Assembly (NCBI RefSeq): GCF_014284335.1
Contig: NZ_JACOGF010000003.1
Span: forward strand, 186,001-250,000
DNA length: 64,000 nt
Origin: Undibacterium hunanense
GTDB taxonomy: Bacteria; Pseudomonadota; Gammaproteobacteria; Burkholderiales; Burkholderiaceae_D
Direction of reading: 5' to 3'
Below, one piece after another: positions 54,358 through 62,810 of the stretch. The position numbers and the translations under genes were made by a program. Position 1 is the first letter of the stretch, and every line of letters begins with the position of its first letter. Under the pieces are notes generated by a model that had not been told where the DNA came from, ran no database searches, and saw only the letters and a list, made by a program, of their open reading frames with translations.

Positions 54358-55457
54358 ACTGGCTCCCGCTGTTTTTTGAGCTTGCTCACCAGGCCCAGGA
54401 CACCTTGCTGCATAAACAAGGTCACCAATATGAACAGCAAGCCCAATGCATACAACCACAGGTCGGGAAAGGCCGCGGTGAACCAGCTCTTCAGACCATT
54501 GACAGTGAATGCACCGATGATAGGGCCCAACAAGGTACCGCGTCCACCGACTGCCGCCCAGATCACCATTTCTATCGAATTGGCTGGTGACATTTCAGAC
54601 GGGTTGATGATGCCCACCTGGGGCACATACAAGGCACCGGCAATACCGCAAAGTATGGCAGACAGCGTCCAGACAAACAGCTTGAACCACAAAGGGTTAT
54701 AACCGATGAACATCAGGCGTGATTCAGAATCACGTACCGCCTGCAACACGCGCCCCAGCTTGGACGTGACTATCCAGCGACACAAAAACAGGGCCGACAG
54801 CAAAATCAGCAAGGTGATCAGATACAGCGCAGCCTTGGTGCCGGGCGCAGTAATGGTAAAACCCAGAATGCGCTTGAAGTCCGTAAAACCGTTATTGCCA
54901 CCAAAGCCGGTGTTATTACGAAAGAACAGCAACATGAAGGCAAATGTCATCGCCTGGGTGATGATAGAGAAATACACCCCCTTAATGCGGGAACGGAAAG
55001 CAAAGAAACCAAAGATAAAGGCCAGCACGCCAGGTACCAGTACCACCAGCGCCATGCAATACCAGAAGCTGTCGGTCATGGACCAATACCAGGGATAGGT
55101 TTTCCAGTCCAGGAAGACCATGAAGTCAGGCAGATTACTTTGATAAACGCCCTCACGGCCAATCGCACGCATCAGGTACATGCCATGGGCATAGGCACCC
55201 AGCGCGAAAAATACGCCATGCCCCAAAGACAGAATGCCGGTATAACCCCATACCAGGTCAAGCGCCAGTGCCGCCAGGGCATAACACATGAACTTGCCGA
55301 CCAGGGCTATCGTATAGCTGGAAATATGCAGAGCGTGTCCAGCAGGGAAACTCAGGTTAAGGATGGGCAGCAACACGGCAATCACTGCGCAAATTACAAT
55401 GCCAGTCCAGGCAGGCCTGGAAAACAGGCCCTTCATTGTCGTCATGGTTGAGTTCAT
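54354..55457 (-). CDS. urtC: Urea ABC transporter permease UrtC
   Basis: 367 residues, LivM-like permease with about ten hydrophobic segments. LDLVWGYTGILSLGHGVFFALGAYAHGMYLMR is a family signature, and ESRLMFIGYNPLWFKLFVWTLSA and the GGRGTLLGPIIGA loop are the EAA-like coupling region. Overlaps urtB (ATGA) and urtD (ATGA). Confidence 0.93.
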   Translation of the reverse strand: MNSTMTTMKGLFSRPAWTGIVICAVIAVLLPILNLSFPAGHALHISSYTIALVGKFMCYALAALALDLVWGYTGILSLGHGVFFALGAYAHGMYLMRAIGREGVYQSNLPDFMVFLDWKTYPWYWSMTDSFWYCMALVVLVPGVLAFIFGFFAFRSRIKGVYFSIITQAMTFAFMLLFFRNNTGFGGNNGFTDFKRILGFTITAPGTKAALYLITLLILLSALFLCRWIVTSKLGRVLQAVRDSESRLMFIGYNPLWFKLFVWTLSAILCGIAGALYVPQVGIINPSEMSPANSIEMVIWAAVGGRGTLLGPIIGAFTVNGLKSWFTAAFPDLWLYALGLLFILVTLFMQQGVLGLVSKLKKQREPV

Positions 55458-57052
55458 TCTACGCTCCTGCCTTTGAGCGCAAACAAGCCTTGCGGTCTGC
55501 GTTGTATGAAAACGATGATGAATACCAGGATGACGATCTTTGCCATAACCGCCCCGGCGACAGGCTCCAGAAATTTGTTGACTTCACCCAAACCGAAAGC
55601 AGCGATCACGGTACCCGCCAGTTGCCCTACTCCGCCCAGCACTACCACCATAAAAGAATCGACGATATAGTTTTGCCCCAGATCAGGGCCAACATTACCC
55701 AATTGCGACAGGGCCACACCACCCAGACCTGCTATACCTGAACCCAAGCCAAAAGTCAGCATATCGATCTTGCCGGTAGCCACGCCCACACAGTCAGCCA
55801 TACGGCGATTTTGCGTCACGGCACGCACGAACAAACCGAGCCGGGTCTTGTTCAGTAATAACCAGACTGCAAATACGACGAACAGGGCAAAGAAAATAAT
55901 GATGATACGGTTATACGACAGCACCAGCGAACCCAGCACCGTGATACCACCCGACATCCAGGCCGGATTAGCGACTTCGACATTTTGCGCACCAAAAATG
56001 GAACGCACTGCCTGCATCAATATCAGGCTGATGCCCCAGGTGCACAATAAAGTTTCCAATGGACGGCCATATAACCAGCGTATGACGGTTCTTTCCAGCA
56101 AAATACCAACCGCAGCAGACACCAGAAAAGCGGCTGGCAAGGCCAGCAATAAATAAGCATCCAGCGCGCCGGGCATGAACTTGCGGAACAACATCTGGCA
56201 GGCATAGGTTGTGTACGCACCTATCATCAGCAATTCGCCATGCGCCATATTGATAATGCCCATCAGCCCAAAGGTAATCGCCAGGCCCAGTGCTGCCAGC
56301 AACAGCACACTGCCCAACGACACACCATAAAACAGATTGCCGACAAATTCCATGCGCGCCAGACGGCCATCAATGGCATTCAGGGTATTGGCTGCTTCTA
56401 CCCGTATGCTGGCATCGGTTTCGTTGTAGCTGCCATCGGGATTTTGTGTCAGCATTTTTTGCAACACAGGTTTCAAATTGGGATTCGGACTATCCAGCAA
56501 AGCCTTGACTGCCGCCTTGCGTACTATCGGGTCACTGGCTTGTAGATTCGCCGTTGCAATCAGCATTTGCAGGCGGGATTTGATTTCGCTATCGTTTTCT
56601 TTCAGATAGGCTTTATTCAGCAAAGGCAATTGCTCTGGCGTTGCCTCTTTCTCAAGCGCTGTGGCAGCAACCAGACGGGTATTTTTATCCGGTGAAAAGA
56701 GCTTCAGTCCTGACAGCGCACTATCGAGTGCGGCACGCAGGCGATTGTTGATGGTGATTGCTTCGGCATCATCCGGCAGTTTCTGCACTTTGCCGCTGGC
56801 AAGGTCTTTGGCCTGCTCACCTTCAACCATATAAACAGCGACATCCTTGACGAATAGTTGTTCATTTTTGAGCGCCGTCAATACTTCCACAGCCTCTTCA
56901 TTACCCATGGCAGCGATGGAATTGACAGCAACAATGCGGGCATCGGGATCATCCCCGGACAGTGCCTGCAAGAGCTTGCCATCAATAGCTGCGTGCGCAC
57001 CCAGGCTGAACACGAGCAAGACAATGCTCGCGCAGATTTTACGAAATGTCAT
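55454..57052 (-). CDS. urtB: Urea ABC transporter permease UrtB
   Basis: 532 residues from ATG 57052 (an upstream TTG at 57067 is less likely). A signal-like N-terminus and a soluble helical region of about 220 residues (HEAT-like pairs such as DPDARIVAVNSIAAMGNEEAVEVL) precede the LivH-like permease domain, as in other proteobacterial UrtB. GIINMAHGELLMIGAYTTYACQ and VVVLGGVGQLAGTVIAAFGLGEV are permease motifs. Its long N-terminal part would lie in the periplasm. Confidence 0.92.
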   Translation of the reverse strand: MTFRKICASIVLLVFSLGAHAAIDGKLLQALSGDDPDARIVAVNSIAAMGNEEAVEVLTALKNEQLFVKDVAVYMVEGEQAKDLASGKVQKLPDDAEAITINNRLRAALDSALSGLKLFSPDKNTRLVAATALEKEATPEQLPLLNKAYLKENDSEIKSRLQMLIATANLQASDPIVRKAAVKALLDSPNPNLKPVLQKMLTQNPDGSYNETDASIRVEAANTLNAIDGRLARMEFVGNLFYGVSLGSVLLLAALGLAITFGLMGIINMAHGELLMIGAYTTYACQMLFRKFMPGALDAYLLLALPAAFLVSAAVGILLERTVIRWLYGRPLETLLCTWGISLILMQAVRSIFGAQNVEVANPAWMSGGITVLGSLVLSYNRIIIIFFALFVVFAVWLLLNKTRLGLFVRAVTQNRRMADCVGVATGKIDMLTFGLGSGIAGLGGVALSQLGNVGPDLGQNYIVDSFMVVVLGGVGQLAGTVIAAFGLGEVNKFLEPVAGAVMAKIVILVFIIVFIQRRPQGLFALKGRSVE

Positions 57053-57174
57053 AGGCAACCAGGTCAAGAATGGAAAAATTCCGGAACGGCACTCAAGGCA
57101 ACAGCCATGCTGACCAGCTATTCAGCCAGCCAGATAACTACATCACACCCTGAGTGCCTGCATCATTCCTTCAA

Positions 57175-58428
57175 TTACAGTTTTTGCTTGCCTTCATTGC
57201 CCGGGATGTATGGGCTCCATGGCTGGGCACGAATCGGTGCCTTGGTTTTGTAGACCACGCTGAACTGACCGTCAGCCTTGATCTCACCTATCATGACTGG
57301 CTTGTGCAAGTGATGATTGGTTTTATCCATCGTCAGTTCAAAACCGGATGGCGCCTTGAAAGTCTGTCCACCCATGGCGGCGATGACCTTGTCAGTATCT
57401 GTGGACTTGGCTTTTTCAACAGCCTGTTTCCACATGTAGATACCGACATAAGTCGCTTCCATAGGATCGTTGGTGACGACTGTGGCTGCATTAGGCAATT
57501 TTTTTGCGACAGCATAGTCTTTCCATTTCTTAATGAATTCAGTATTCACTGGATTTTTCACAGACTGGAAGTAGTTCCATGCGGCCAGATGGCCAACCAG
57601 CGGTTTGGCATCCACCCCGCGCAATTCTTCTTCACCAACTGAGAATGCAACGACAGGCACATCAGTTGCCTTCAGACCGGCATTGCCGAGTTCTTTATAG
57701 AACGGTACGTTGGAATCACCATTGATGGTGGAAATGACGGCAGTTTTGCCACCAGCCGCAAATTTCTTGATGTTGGCTACGATGGTCTGGTAATCGGAAT
57801 GACCGAATGGTGTATAGACTTCATCGATATCGGTATCCTTGACGCCCTTGCTATGCAGGAAGGCACGCAGGATTTTGTTGGTCGTGCGTGGATACACATA
57901 GTCTGTGCCCAGCAAGACGAAGCGCTTGGCGCCGCCGCCTTCTTTCGACATCAGGTATTCAGTGGCAGGAATGGCTTGTTGATTTGGCGCTGCGCCTGTG
58001 TAGAAAACGTTTTTCTCGAGCTCTTCACCTTCGTACTGAACTGGGTAAAACAACAGACTGTTGAGTTCCTTGAAGACCGGCAGTACGGATTTACGTGATA
58101 CGGATGTCCAGCAACCGAATACAACGGATACTTTGTCCTGCGATACCAGTTGACGGGCTTTTTCGGCAAACAGTGGCCAGTTGGATGCCGGATCAACGAT
58201 CACCGCTTCCAGCTTTTTGCCCATGACACCACCTTTGGCATTGATTTCATCGATCGTCATCAGGGCTACATCTTTCAAGGATGTCTCCGAGATTGCCATA
58301 GTGCCAGACAGGGAATGCAGAATGCCGACCTTGATGGTATCGGCGGCCTGTGCCTGCGAGATCCAGCCAGATGCGGCCAAAGTCATTGCGGCAAGTGCAG
58401 TTGCTTTCAAAACAGTACGACGTGACAT
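57175..58428 (-). CDS. urtA: Urea ABC transporter substrate-binding protein UrtA
   Basis: 417 residues from ATG 58428, with a textbook AGGAG ribosome site 7 bases upstream. The N-terminus SRRTVLKATALAAMTLAA is a twin-arginine signal. The mature protein begins DTIKVGILHSLSGTMAISETSLKD, the UrtA/FmdD hallmark; WTSVSRKSVLPVFKELN and ENVFYTGAAPNQQ-like stretches follow. First gene of the urt operon, 122 bases ahead of urtB, behind a sigma-54 type promoter. Confidence 0.94.
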   Translation of the reverse strand: MSRRTVLKATALAAMTLAASGWISQAQAADTIKVGILHSLSGTMAISETSLKDVALMTIDEINAKGGVMGKKLEAVIVDPASNWPLFAEKARQLVSQDKVSVVFGCWTSVSRKSVLPVFKELNSLLFYPVQYEGEELEKNVFYTGAAPNQQAIPATEYLMSKEGGGAKRFVLLGTDYVYPRTTNKILRAFLHSKGVKDTDIDEVYTPFGHSDYQTIVANIKKFAAGGKTAVISTINGDSNVPFYKELGNAGLKATDVPVVAFSVGEEELRGVDAKPLVGHLAAWNYFQSVKNPVNTEFIKKWKDYAVAKKLPNAATVVTNDPMEATYVGIYMWKQAVEKAKSTDTDKVIAAMGGQTFKAPSGFELTMDKTNHHLHKPVMIGEIKADGQFSVVYKTKAPIRAQPWSPYIPGNEGKQKL

Positions 58429-58488
58429 GTTTTCTCCTGGTAGTAGTGAGGTCATGGAACAAAAAACTGCAAGCTTCCCACTACAGAT

Positions 58489-58504
58489 AGCAGATAACGT
58501 GCCA
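58489..58504 (-). promoter_or_regulatory. Sigma-54 (RpoN) promoter of the urt operon
   Basis: On the minus strand TGGCACGTTATCTGCT matches the consensus TGGCACGnnnnTTGCW at all but one position, with GG and GC at correct spacing, 60-75 bases upstream of urtA. This fits nitrogen-regulated urea uptake. Confidence 0.8.
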
Positions 58505-58692
58505 ACTACCGCATCGCAACAAAGTCACTCAACAAGCTGATTGAAGCCAGATATAAATAATCAATTAAGCAATCAAACACCTCGCCAGTCCTTGAATAAT
58601 CGACTGGTTCAACAAATTCACCAAATGGTTGCAGCACTATAAAAACTACCCGAATTGGTGAAAATGATTACTCCATAAATTTTCAAATAATA

Positions 58693-58711
58693 AACTCCAC
58701 TTTTTGGTGCA
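58693..58711 (-). promoter_or_regulatory. NtrC-like enhancer candidate
   Basis: The minus strand reads TGCACCAAAAAGTGGAGTT: a perfect left half of the NtrC consensus (TGCACCA-N5-TGGTGCA) and a right half matching 4 of 7. About 200 bases upstream of the sigma-54 site, a normal enhancer distance. Confidence 0.4.
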
Positions 58712-58800
58712 TGGCCGCTCTTAAATTGTGCAAAAAGCAGCATTGTCTGAAATGCCCGATTTCTCCAGGTTTGTCGCCTGACTTTTGACCATGCTGTTTG

Positions 58801-59475
58801 TCACACGCCAGAGATCAGATCCGCAATTTCTTTTGCTTTGGTCTGCAACAAAAAATGCGGTGCGTCAAACTCATACAATTTTACGGATGGCAAGATTTTT
58901 TCTATCTCCTTATAAGCAGACACCGGCACTAACCGGTCTTGCGTGGCGTGTAAATACAGCACGGGTACCTTAATGGCGGACAATTTCTGCCTCACATCAA
59001 CCAGCAGGACACTGCGCATTCTGGCTCTTAATACAGCAGGCGAAACAGCCATAATTGCGTGAACAAGCAACTGACGCAATTCTGTCGTTGAAAATTTACC
59101 CAGCAATAAATGACTTAACAAGGCTGAAGGCGCCATCTGTACCGGCAAGCAGGGAAGGAAATATCTCAGACCTGAAAATAAAGCATGGGGATTACGCGCA
59201 AAACTTGCACACAGTATTAATGCACGCAAGCCAGGCGGTTGACTGGCAGCAATAGAGACGGCAATCGGTCCGGAAAACGATTCGCCAAGCAATATGTACT
59301 CCTCATCCACCGGCAAATAACTACGTGCCACCGCTTCCAGCGCCGCATAATCCAGTACCTGATCGACTGGGTACGTGACCACAAGCAATTTGCATCTGTC
59401 ATTGAGTGCCTTGTGCAGAGGCGCATAAAGTGTCCCGGTACCGTCCATGCCGGGTAAAAGTACTATCGTCGTCAT
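58801..59475 (-). CDS. Alpha/beta hydrolase (lysophospholipase-like)
   Basis: 224 residues from ATG 59475; the open frame extends to a TTG overlapping the kinase stop. IVLLPGMDGTGTLYAPLHKAL is the oxyanion region, LLGESFSGPIAVSIAAS holds the nucleophile Ser, LYLHATQDRLVP the acid Asp and DAPHFLLQ the His. No signal peptide. Last gene of the flavoprotein-GlpD-kinase operon, so it may act on a lipid or ester intermediate; substrate unknown. Confidence 0.78.
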   Translation of the reverse strand: MTTIVLLPGMDGTGTLYAPLHKALNDRCKLLVVTYPVDQVLDYAALEAVARSYLPVDEEYILLGESFSGPIAVSIAASQPPGLRALILCASFARNPHALFSGLRYFLPCLPVQMAPSALLSHLLLGKFSTTELRQLLVHAIMAVSPAVLRARMRSVLLVDVRQKLSAIKVPVLYLHATQDRLVPVSAYKEIEKILPSVKLYEFDAPHFLLQTKAKEIADLISGV

Positions 59476-59507
59476 GTCAGTATTTGTTAGCAATGAAATA
59501 AATACAA

Positions 59508-61070
59508 TCAATGCATTTTTGGATAGCCTGTGATTTGCTGTATCTCTTTATACAGGGGCTGTAGACGCGCATACATTTTTTGGTACACGCGATGGTAAAG
59601 CTCATTGTAGATCTGATGGTGGTGCGCAATCGGCTCGAAGGTTTTGCCTATGCGTGTCATTTCCTTGATGGCGACATCAAAACTGGGATGCAGGCCCAGA
59701 CCGACTGCGGCATCAATTGCAGCACCCAGCCCAGAGGTTTCATAGACATGCGGGCGCGAGGTTGGCAAACCAAAAATGTCAGCGGTGAGTTGCATTGCCG
59801 CATCACTCTGTGATCCGCCACCAGAAATGCGCAGTTCTGTAATGGCGACGCCACTGCGCTTTTCTATGCGTTCTTTCCCCTCCCGCAAGGCGTAAGCCAG
59901 CCCTTCCAGTATGGCGCGATACATATGGGCACGCGTGTGCACGTCTCCAAAACCAATGATGGCACCCTTGGCTTCTGCCCCAGGTATCTTGATGCCGGGC
60001 GACCAGTAAGGTTGCAGCATCAGGCCCATGGAACCTGGCGGTACGGCATTCACCAGCGCATCAAACAAGGCTTCGGGCGCTACACCTTGTTCTGTTGCCT
60101 GTAATTGTTCGTGATGACCGAATTGTTCCTTGAACCAGTTGACCATCCAGTAGCCCCGAAAAATCTGTACTTCGGTGCTATAGAAATGAGGAATCGCAGC
60201 CGGATAAGGCGGAATGAAAGGCGTGACCTCCAGATATTTCTTGCTGGTGGTGTTGATGGTAGCAGTCGTACCGTAGCTAAGGCAGCCTATATTCGGTTGC
60301 TGGCAACCGGCACCAATGACTTCGCAAGCCTTGTCGGCAGCAGCAGCCAGCAAAGGCGTGCCAGCCAGTATGCCAGTTGCGGCGGCAGCCGCTTCGGTAA
60401 TATGACCCATGACGGTGCCAGGCGCAACCAGCTCGGGCAAGGTTTCTCGCCTGACGGCCAGTGCCTGCCATTTCCAGTCCAGCTTGCCTGCCCATTTCAG
60501 GGCTTTATAGTCAAAGGGAATATAGCCAACTTGTGAGCCTGCTGAATCGATAAAATTGCCACACAGACGATGATTCAGGTAGCCTGACAGCATGAGGTAT
60601 TTATCGGTCTTGTCCCAGATGTCTGGTTGATGCGCCTTGATCCAGTTGGCCTCGGCTTCACCCCGGAAGAAATTGATGGTGCTGGCAACACCGGCAATTT
60701 TAAAAGCAGTTAGCCACAAGGGATTAACGGCCGGTACCACATCGGTACGTCGTTGATCCAGCCAGGTAATCGCCGGACGCAAGGGCTGCCCCTGTTTGTT
60801 CAGATTGATGACCGTGCCGCGTTGCGTAGTGACTGCCACCCCAAGCACACTGCCCGGCGTGATGCCTGGTATTTGCCACAGGCGCTGGCAGGCAGTGCAT
60901 ACCGCCTGCCAATAATCTTCGGGATGATGTTCGGCCCAACCAGGCTGTACCGAAAAATAGGCTTCCAGCGGAACCTGCGATTTGGCAACAATATTACCGC
61001 GCAAATCAAACAGGATGGCCCTGACGCTTTGGGTGCCGTTGTCTATGGCTAAAATGGTTTGTCCGGACAT
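59508..61070 (-). CDS. FGGY-family carbohydrate/glycerol-like kinase
   Basis: 520 residues with an AGGATAT ribosome site. ILAIDNGTQSVRAILFDLRGNIVA is the N-terminal phosphate loop; WLDQRR, GCLSYGTTATINTTS and ELRISGGGSQSDAAMQLTADIFGLP are FGGY motifs. It is not a standard GlpK or XylB by eye. Grouped with GlpD and an alkyl-DHAP-synthase-like flavoprotein, it may phosphorylate a polyol, glycerol or an ether-glycerol. Gap to glpD 51 bases. Confidence 0.83.
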   Translation of the reverse strand: MSGQTILAIDNGTQSVRAILFDLRGNIVAKSQVPLEAYFSVQPGWAEHHPEDYWQAVCTACQRLWQIPGITPGSVLGVAVTTQRGTVINLNKQGQPLRPAITWLDQRRTDVVPAVNPLWLTAFKIAGVASTINFFRGEAEANWIKAHQPDIWDKTDKYLMLSGYLNHRLCGNFIDSAGSQVGYIPFDYKALKWAGKLDWKWQALAVRRETLPELVAPGTVMGHITEAAAAATGILAGTPLLAAAADKACEVIGAGCQQPNIGCLSYGTTATINTTSKKYLEVTPFIPPYPAAIPHFYSTEVQIFRGYWMVNWFKEQFGHHEQLQATEQGVAPEALFDALVNAVPPGSMGLMLQPYWSPGIKIPGAEAKGAIIGFGDVHTRAHMYRAILEGLAYALREGKERIEKRSGVAITELRISGGGSQSDAAMQLTADIFGLPTSRPHVYETSGLGAAIDAAVGLGLHPSFDVAIKEMTRIGKTFEPIAHHHQIYNELYHRVYQKMYARLQPLYKEIQQITGYPKMH

Positions 61071-61121
61071 TGATATCCTGTGTTGATGTCAGCAATATTT
61101 TAAATATTGTCATGTATTGTA

Positions 61122-62810
61122 TTATGCCCATGCCGCCTGTGATTCAGGATTAAGGTCACCGGGCAAGGCGTGATACCTGTTCCACAACTGTAAGTAAGCT
61201 GCCTGTTCGAGTTCCCAATATGCATCATTCCATCCCAGTTCAGTCTGACAGATCAGTTTGATACGCGGCAACAAGGCCAGTCCACCATGCCGTAGCAGCA
61301 GGCCAATACGGGTTCTGCGCAACAGCAGGTCTTCCAGATGCTGCACAGCTTCATGCCGGGCAGCCCAGCGTAACTCTACCCACATGGTCAGTGTGCCGGG
61401 CAGGTAGTTCAGCTCCCCTTCCCTTGCTGCTGCCAGCACGGCGGCAGCCAGAGTACCGTAATGTCCTTGCAGGCGCGTTCTCCTCGCATGATCCAGTCGT
61501 GCATCGCCAGACAAGTCGTCAGCCGGTTTAAACAAGCTGTCGTCATTGATGGCGGATGCCGGTACCGGAAGCAAGGACGCTATTTGCTTCATGACATCCA
61601 GTGCAATCAGGCGAAAGGTTGTCAGCTTGCCGCCAGTGACTGTCAGTAATCCATTTTCCAGCCATATGGCATGGTCACGCCCTTCTTTCGACGGATCTGC
61701 CTTGCCACTATCAATCACAGGGCGTACACCGGCGTAACAAGAAATAATATCGCTTCGCCTGATCTGCAATTGCGGGAACTGAAAATCCAGCGCTTCCATC
61801 AGATAGTCAACTTCTTCTGCGGTAATGCTGGCCTCGGTCTGCAAATCGGTATGATGATCCACATCGGTGGTGCCAACGAGGCTAACACCTTCCCAGGGAT
61901 AGGCAAATACCGGCCGGCCATCACGCGGGTGCATAAAACTGACAGCTTGCGCCACCGGCAAACGCCAGGCGGGCAGCAACAAATGACTGCCGCGCAGAGG
62001 GCGTAACTTGTGTTGCGCAACTTGTTGCTGTTGCGGCTCCTGCTCATGCACCTGCAATGATGTGGACTGCAATGATATGGACTGCGAGCACAATTTTTCG
62101 GCCCAGGCTCCCGTCGCATTAATAATGACTTTTGCCTGTATCTCGTAGCGCTGTTTGTTGCGTGCATCGATCAATGATGCGCCATATGCCAATCCATCAC
62201 GGTACAGGATGCGATCAACGCCCACATAGTTCAGCGCCTGACCAGCATTTGCTCCAGCTTCCTGCAAGACCCGAAATACCAGACGTGCATCGTCGGTTTT
62301 GGCGTCCTGGTAGCATAAACCACCCAGCAAATTGCGGCGATCAATATGCGGGGCCAGCATCAGGAAGTCTTGTGCCCGATGATAGCGGCGAGTCTGCTTT
62401 TGCCCTTGCCTGCCAGCCATCCAGTCATAAATAGCCAAACCAAAAGAAAACAGCCAGCGCCCCGGTTTGCGTCCCTTATAGTCGCCAAAAGCAAAACTCT
62501 GCGGATCCACCAGACCTGCGACTGATTCCAGCAAGCGCTGCCTTTCATGGACAGAATCCAATGTCAGACCAAATTTCCCCTGTTGCATATAACGTAGCCC
62601 ACCGTGCACCAGCTTGGATGAGCGACTGGACGTGCCCCAGGCAAAATCCCTTTGCTCTACCAGCAAGACTTTCCAGCCACGTCGTGCCGCTTCCAGTAAA
62701 ATGCCAGCACCGGTAATGCCTCCGCCTATTACCAGCACATCCCAGTCCTGGCACAACAAGTCTGCGACCTGATTGGATTGAAAGCCTTGTTTGCTGTTTT
62801 CGGCCTTCAT
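61122..62810 (-). CDS. glpD: FAD-dependent glycerol-3-phosphate dehydrogenase (GlpD family)
   Basis: 562 residues. FAD loop DVLVIGGGITGAGILLEAARRG, then RDFAWGTSSRSSKLVHGGLRYMQQG, which is the GlpA/GlpD hallmark, SYPWEGVSLVGTTD-like FAYPWEGVSLVGTTDVDHH, and GGKLTTFRLIA. It oxidises sn-glycerol 3-phosphate to DHAP at the membrane. A Gln/Ser-rich stretch around residues 243-270 includes a 15-bp tandem duplication (62052-62081) absent from most relatives. Start overlaps the flavoprotein stop (ATGA). Being next to an alkyl-DHAP-synthase-like gene, it may supply or recycle DHAP for that enzyme. Confidence 0.88.
   Translation of the reverse strand: MKAENSKQGFQSNQVADLLCQDWDVLVIGGGITGAGILLEAARRGWKVLLVEQRDFAWGTSSRSSKLVHGGLRYMQQGKFGLTLDSVHERQRLLESVAGLVDPQSFAFGDYKGRKPGRWLFSFGLAIYDWMAGRQGQKQTRRYHRAQDFLMLAPHIDRRNLLGGLCYQDAKTDDARLVFRVLQEAGANAGQALNYVGVDRILYRDGLAYGASLIDARNKQRYEIQAKVIINATGAWAEKLCSQSISLQSTSLQVHEQEPQQQQVAQHKLRPLRGSHLLLPAWRLPVAQAVSFMHPRDGRPVFAYPWEGVSLVGTTDVDHHTDLQTEASITAEEVDYLMEALDFQFPQLQIRRSDIISCYAGVRPVIDSGKADPSKEGRDHAIWLENGLLTVTGGKLTTFRLIALDVMKQIASLLPVPASAINDDSLFKPADDLSGDARLDHARRTRLQGHYGTLAAAVLAAAREGELNYLPGTLTMWVELRWAARHEAVQHLEDLLLRRTRIGLLLRHGGLALLPRIKLICQTELGWNDAYWELEQAAYLQLWNRYHALPGDLNPESQAAWA
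62052..62081. repeat. 15-bp in-frame tandem duplication inside glpD
   Basis: CTGCAATGATGTGGA and CTGCAATGATATGGA are adjacent and add five residues (SISLQ/STSLQ) within a low-complexity segment. Confidence 0.7.

Larger units (their letters stand above)
58429..58800. other. urt promoter region
   Basis: About 370 AT-rich bases upstream of urtA. It contains the sigma-54 element at 58489-58504, an inverted repeat TTCACCAA (58617-58624) / TTGGTGAA (58655-58662), and an NtrC-like word at 58693-58711. No gene is seen. Confidence 0.55.
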
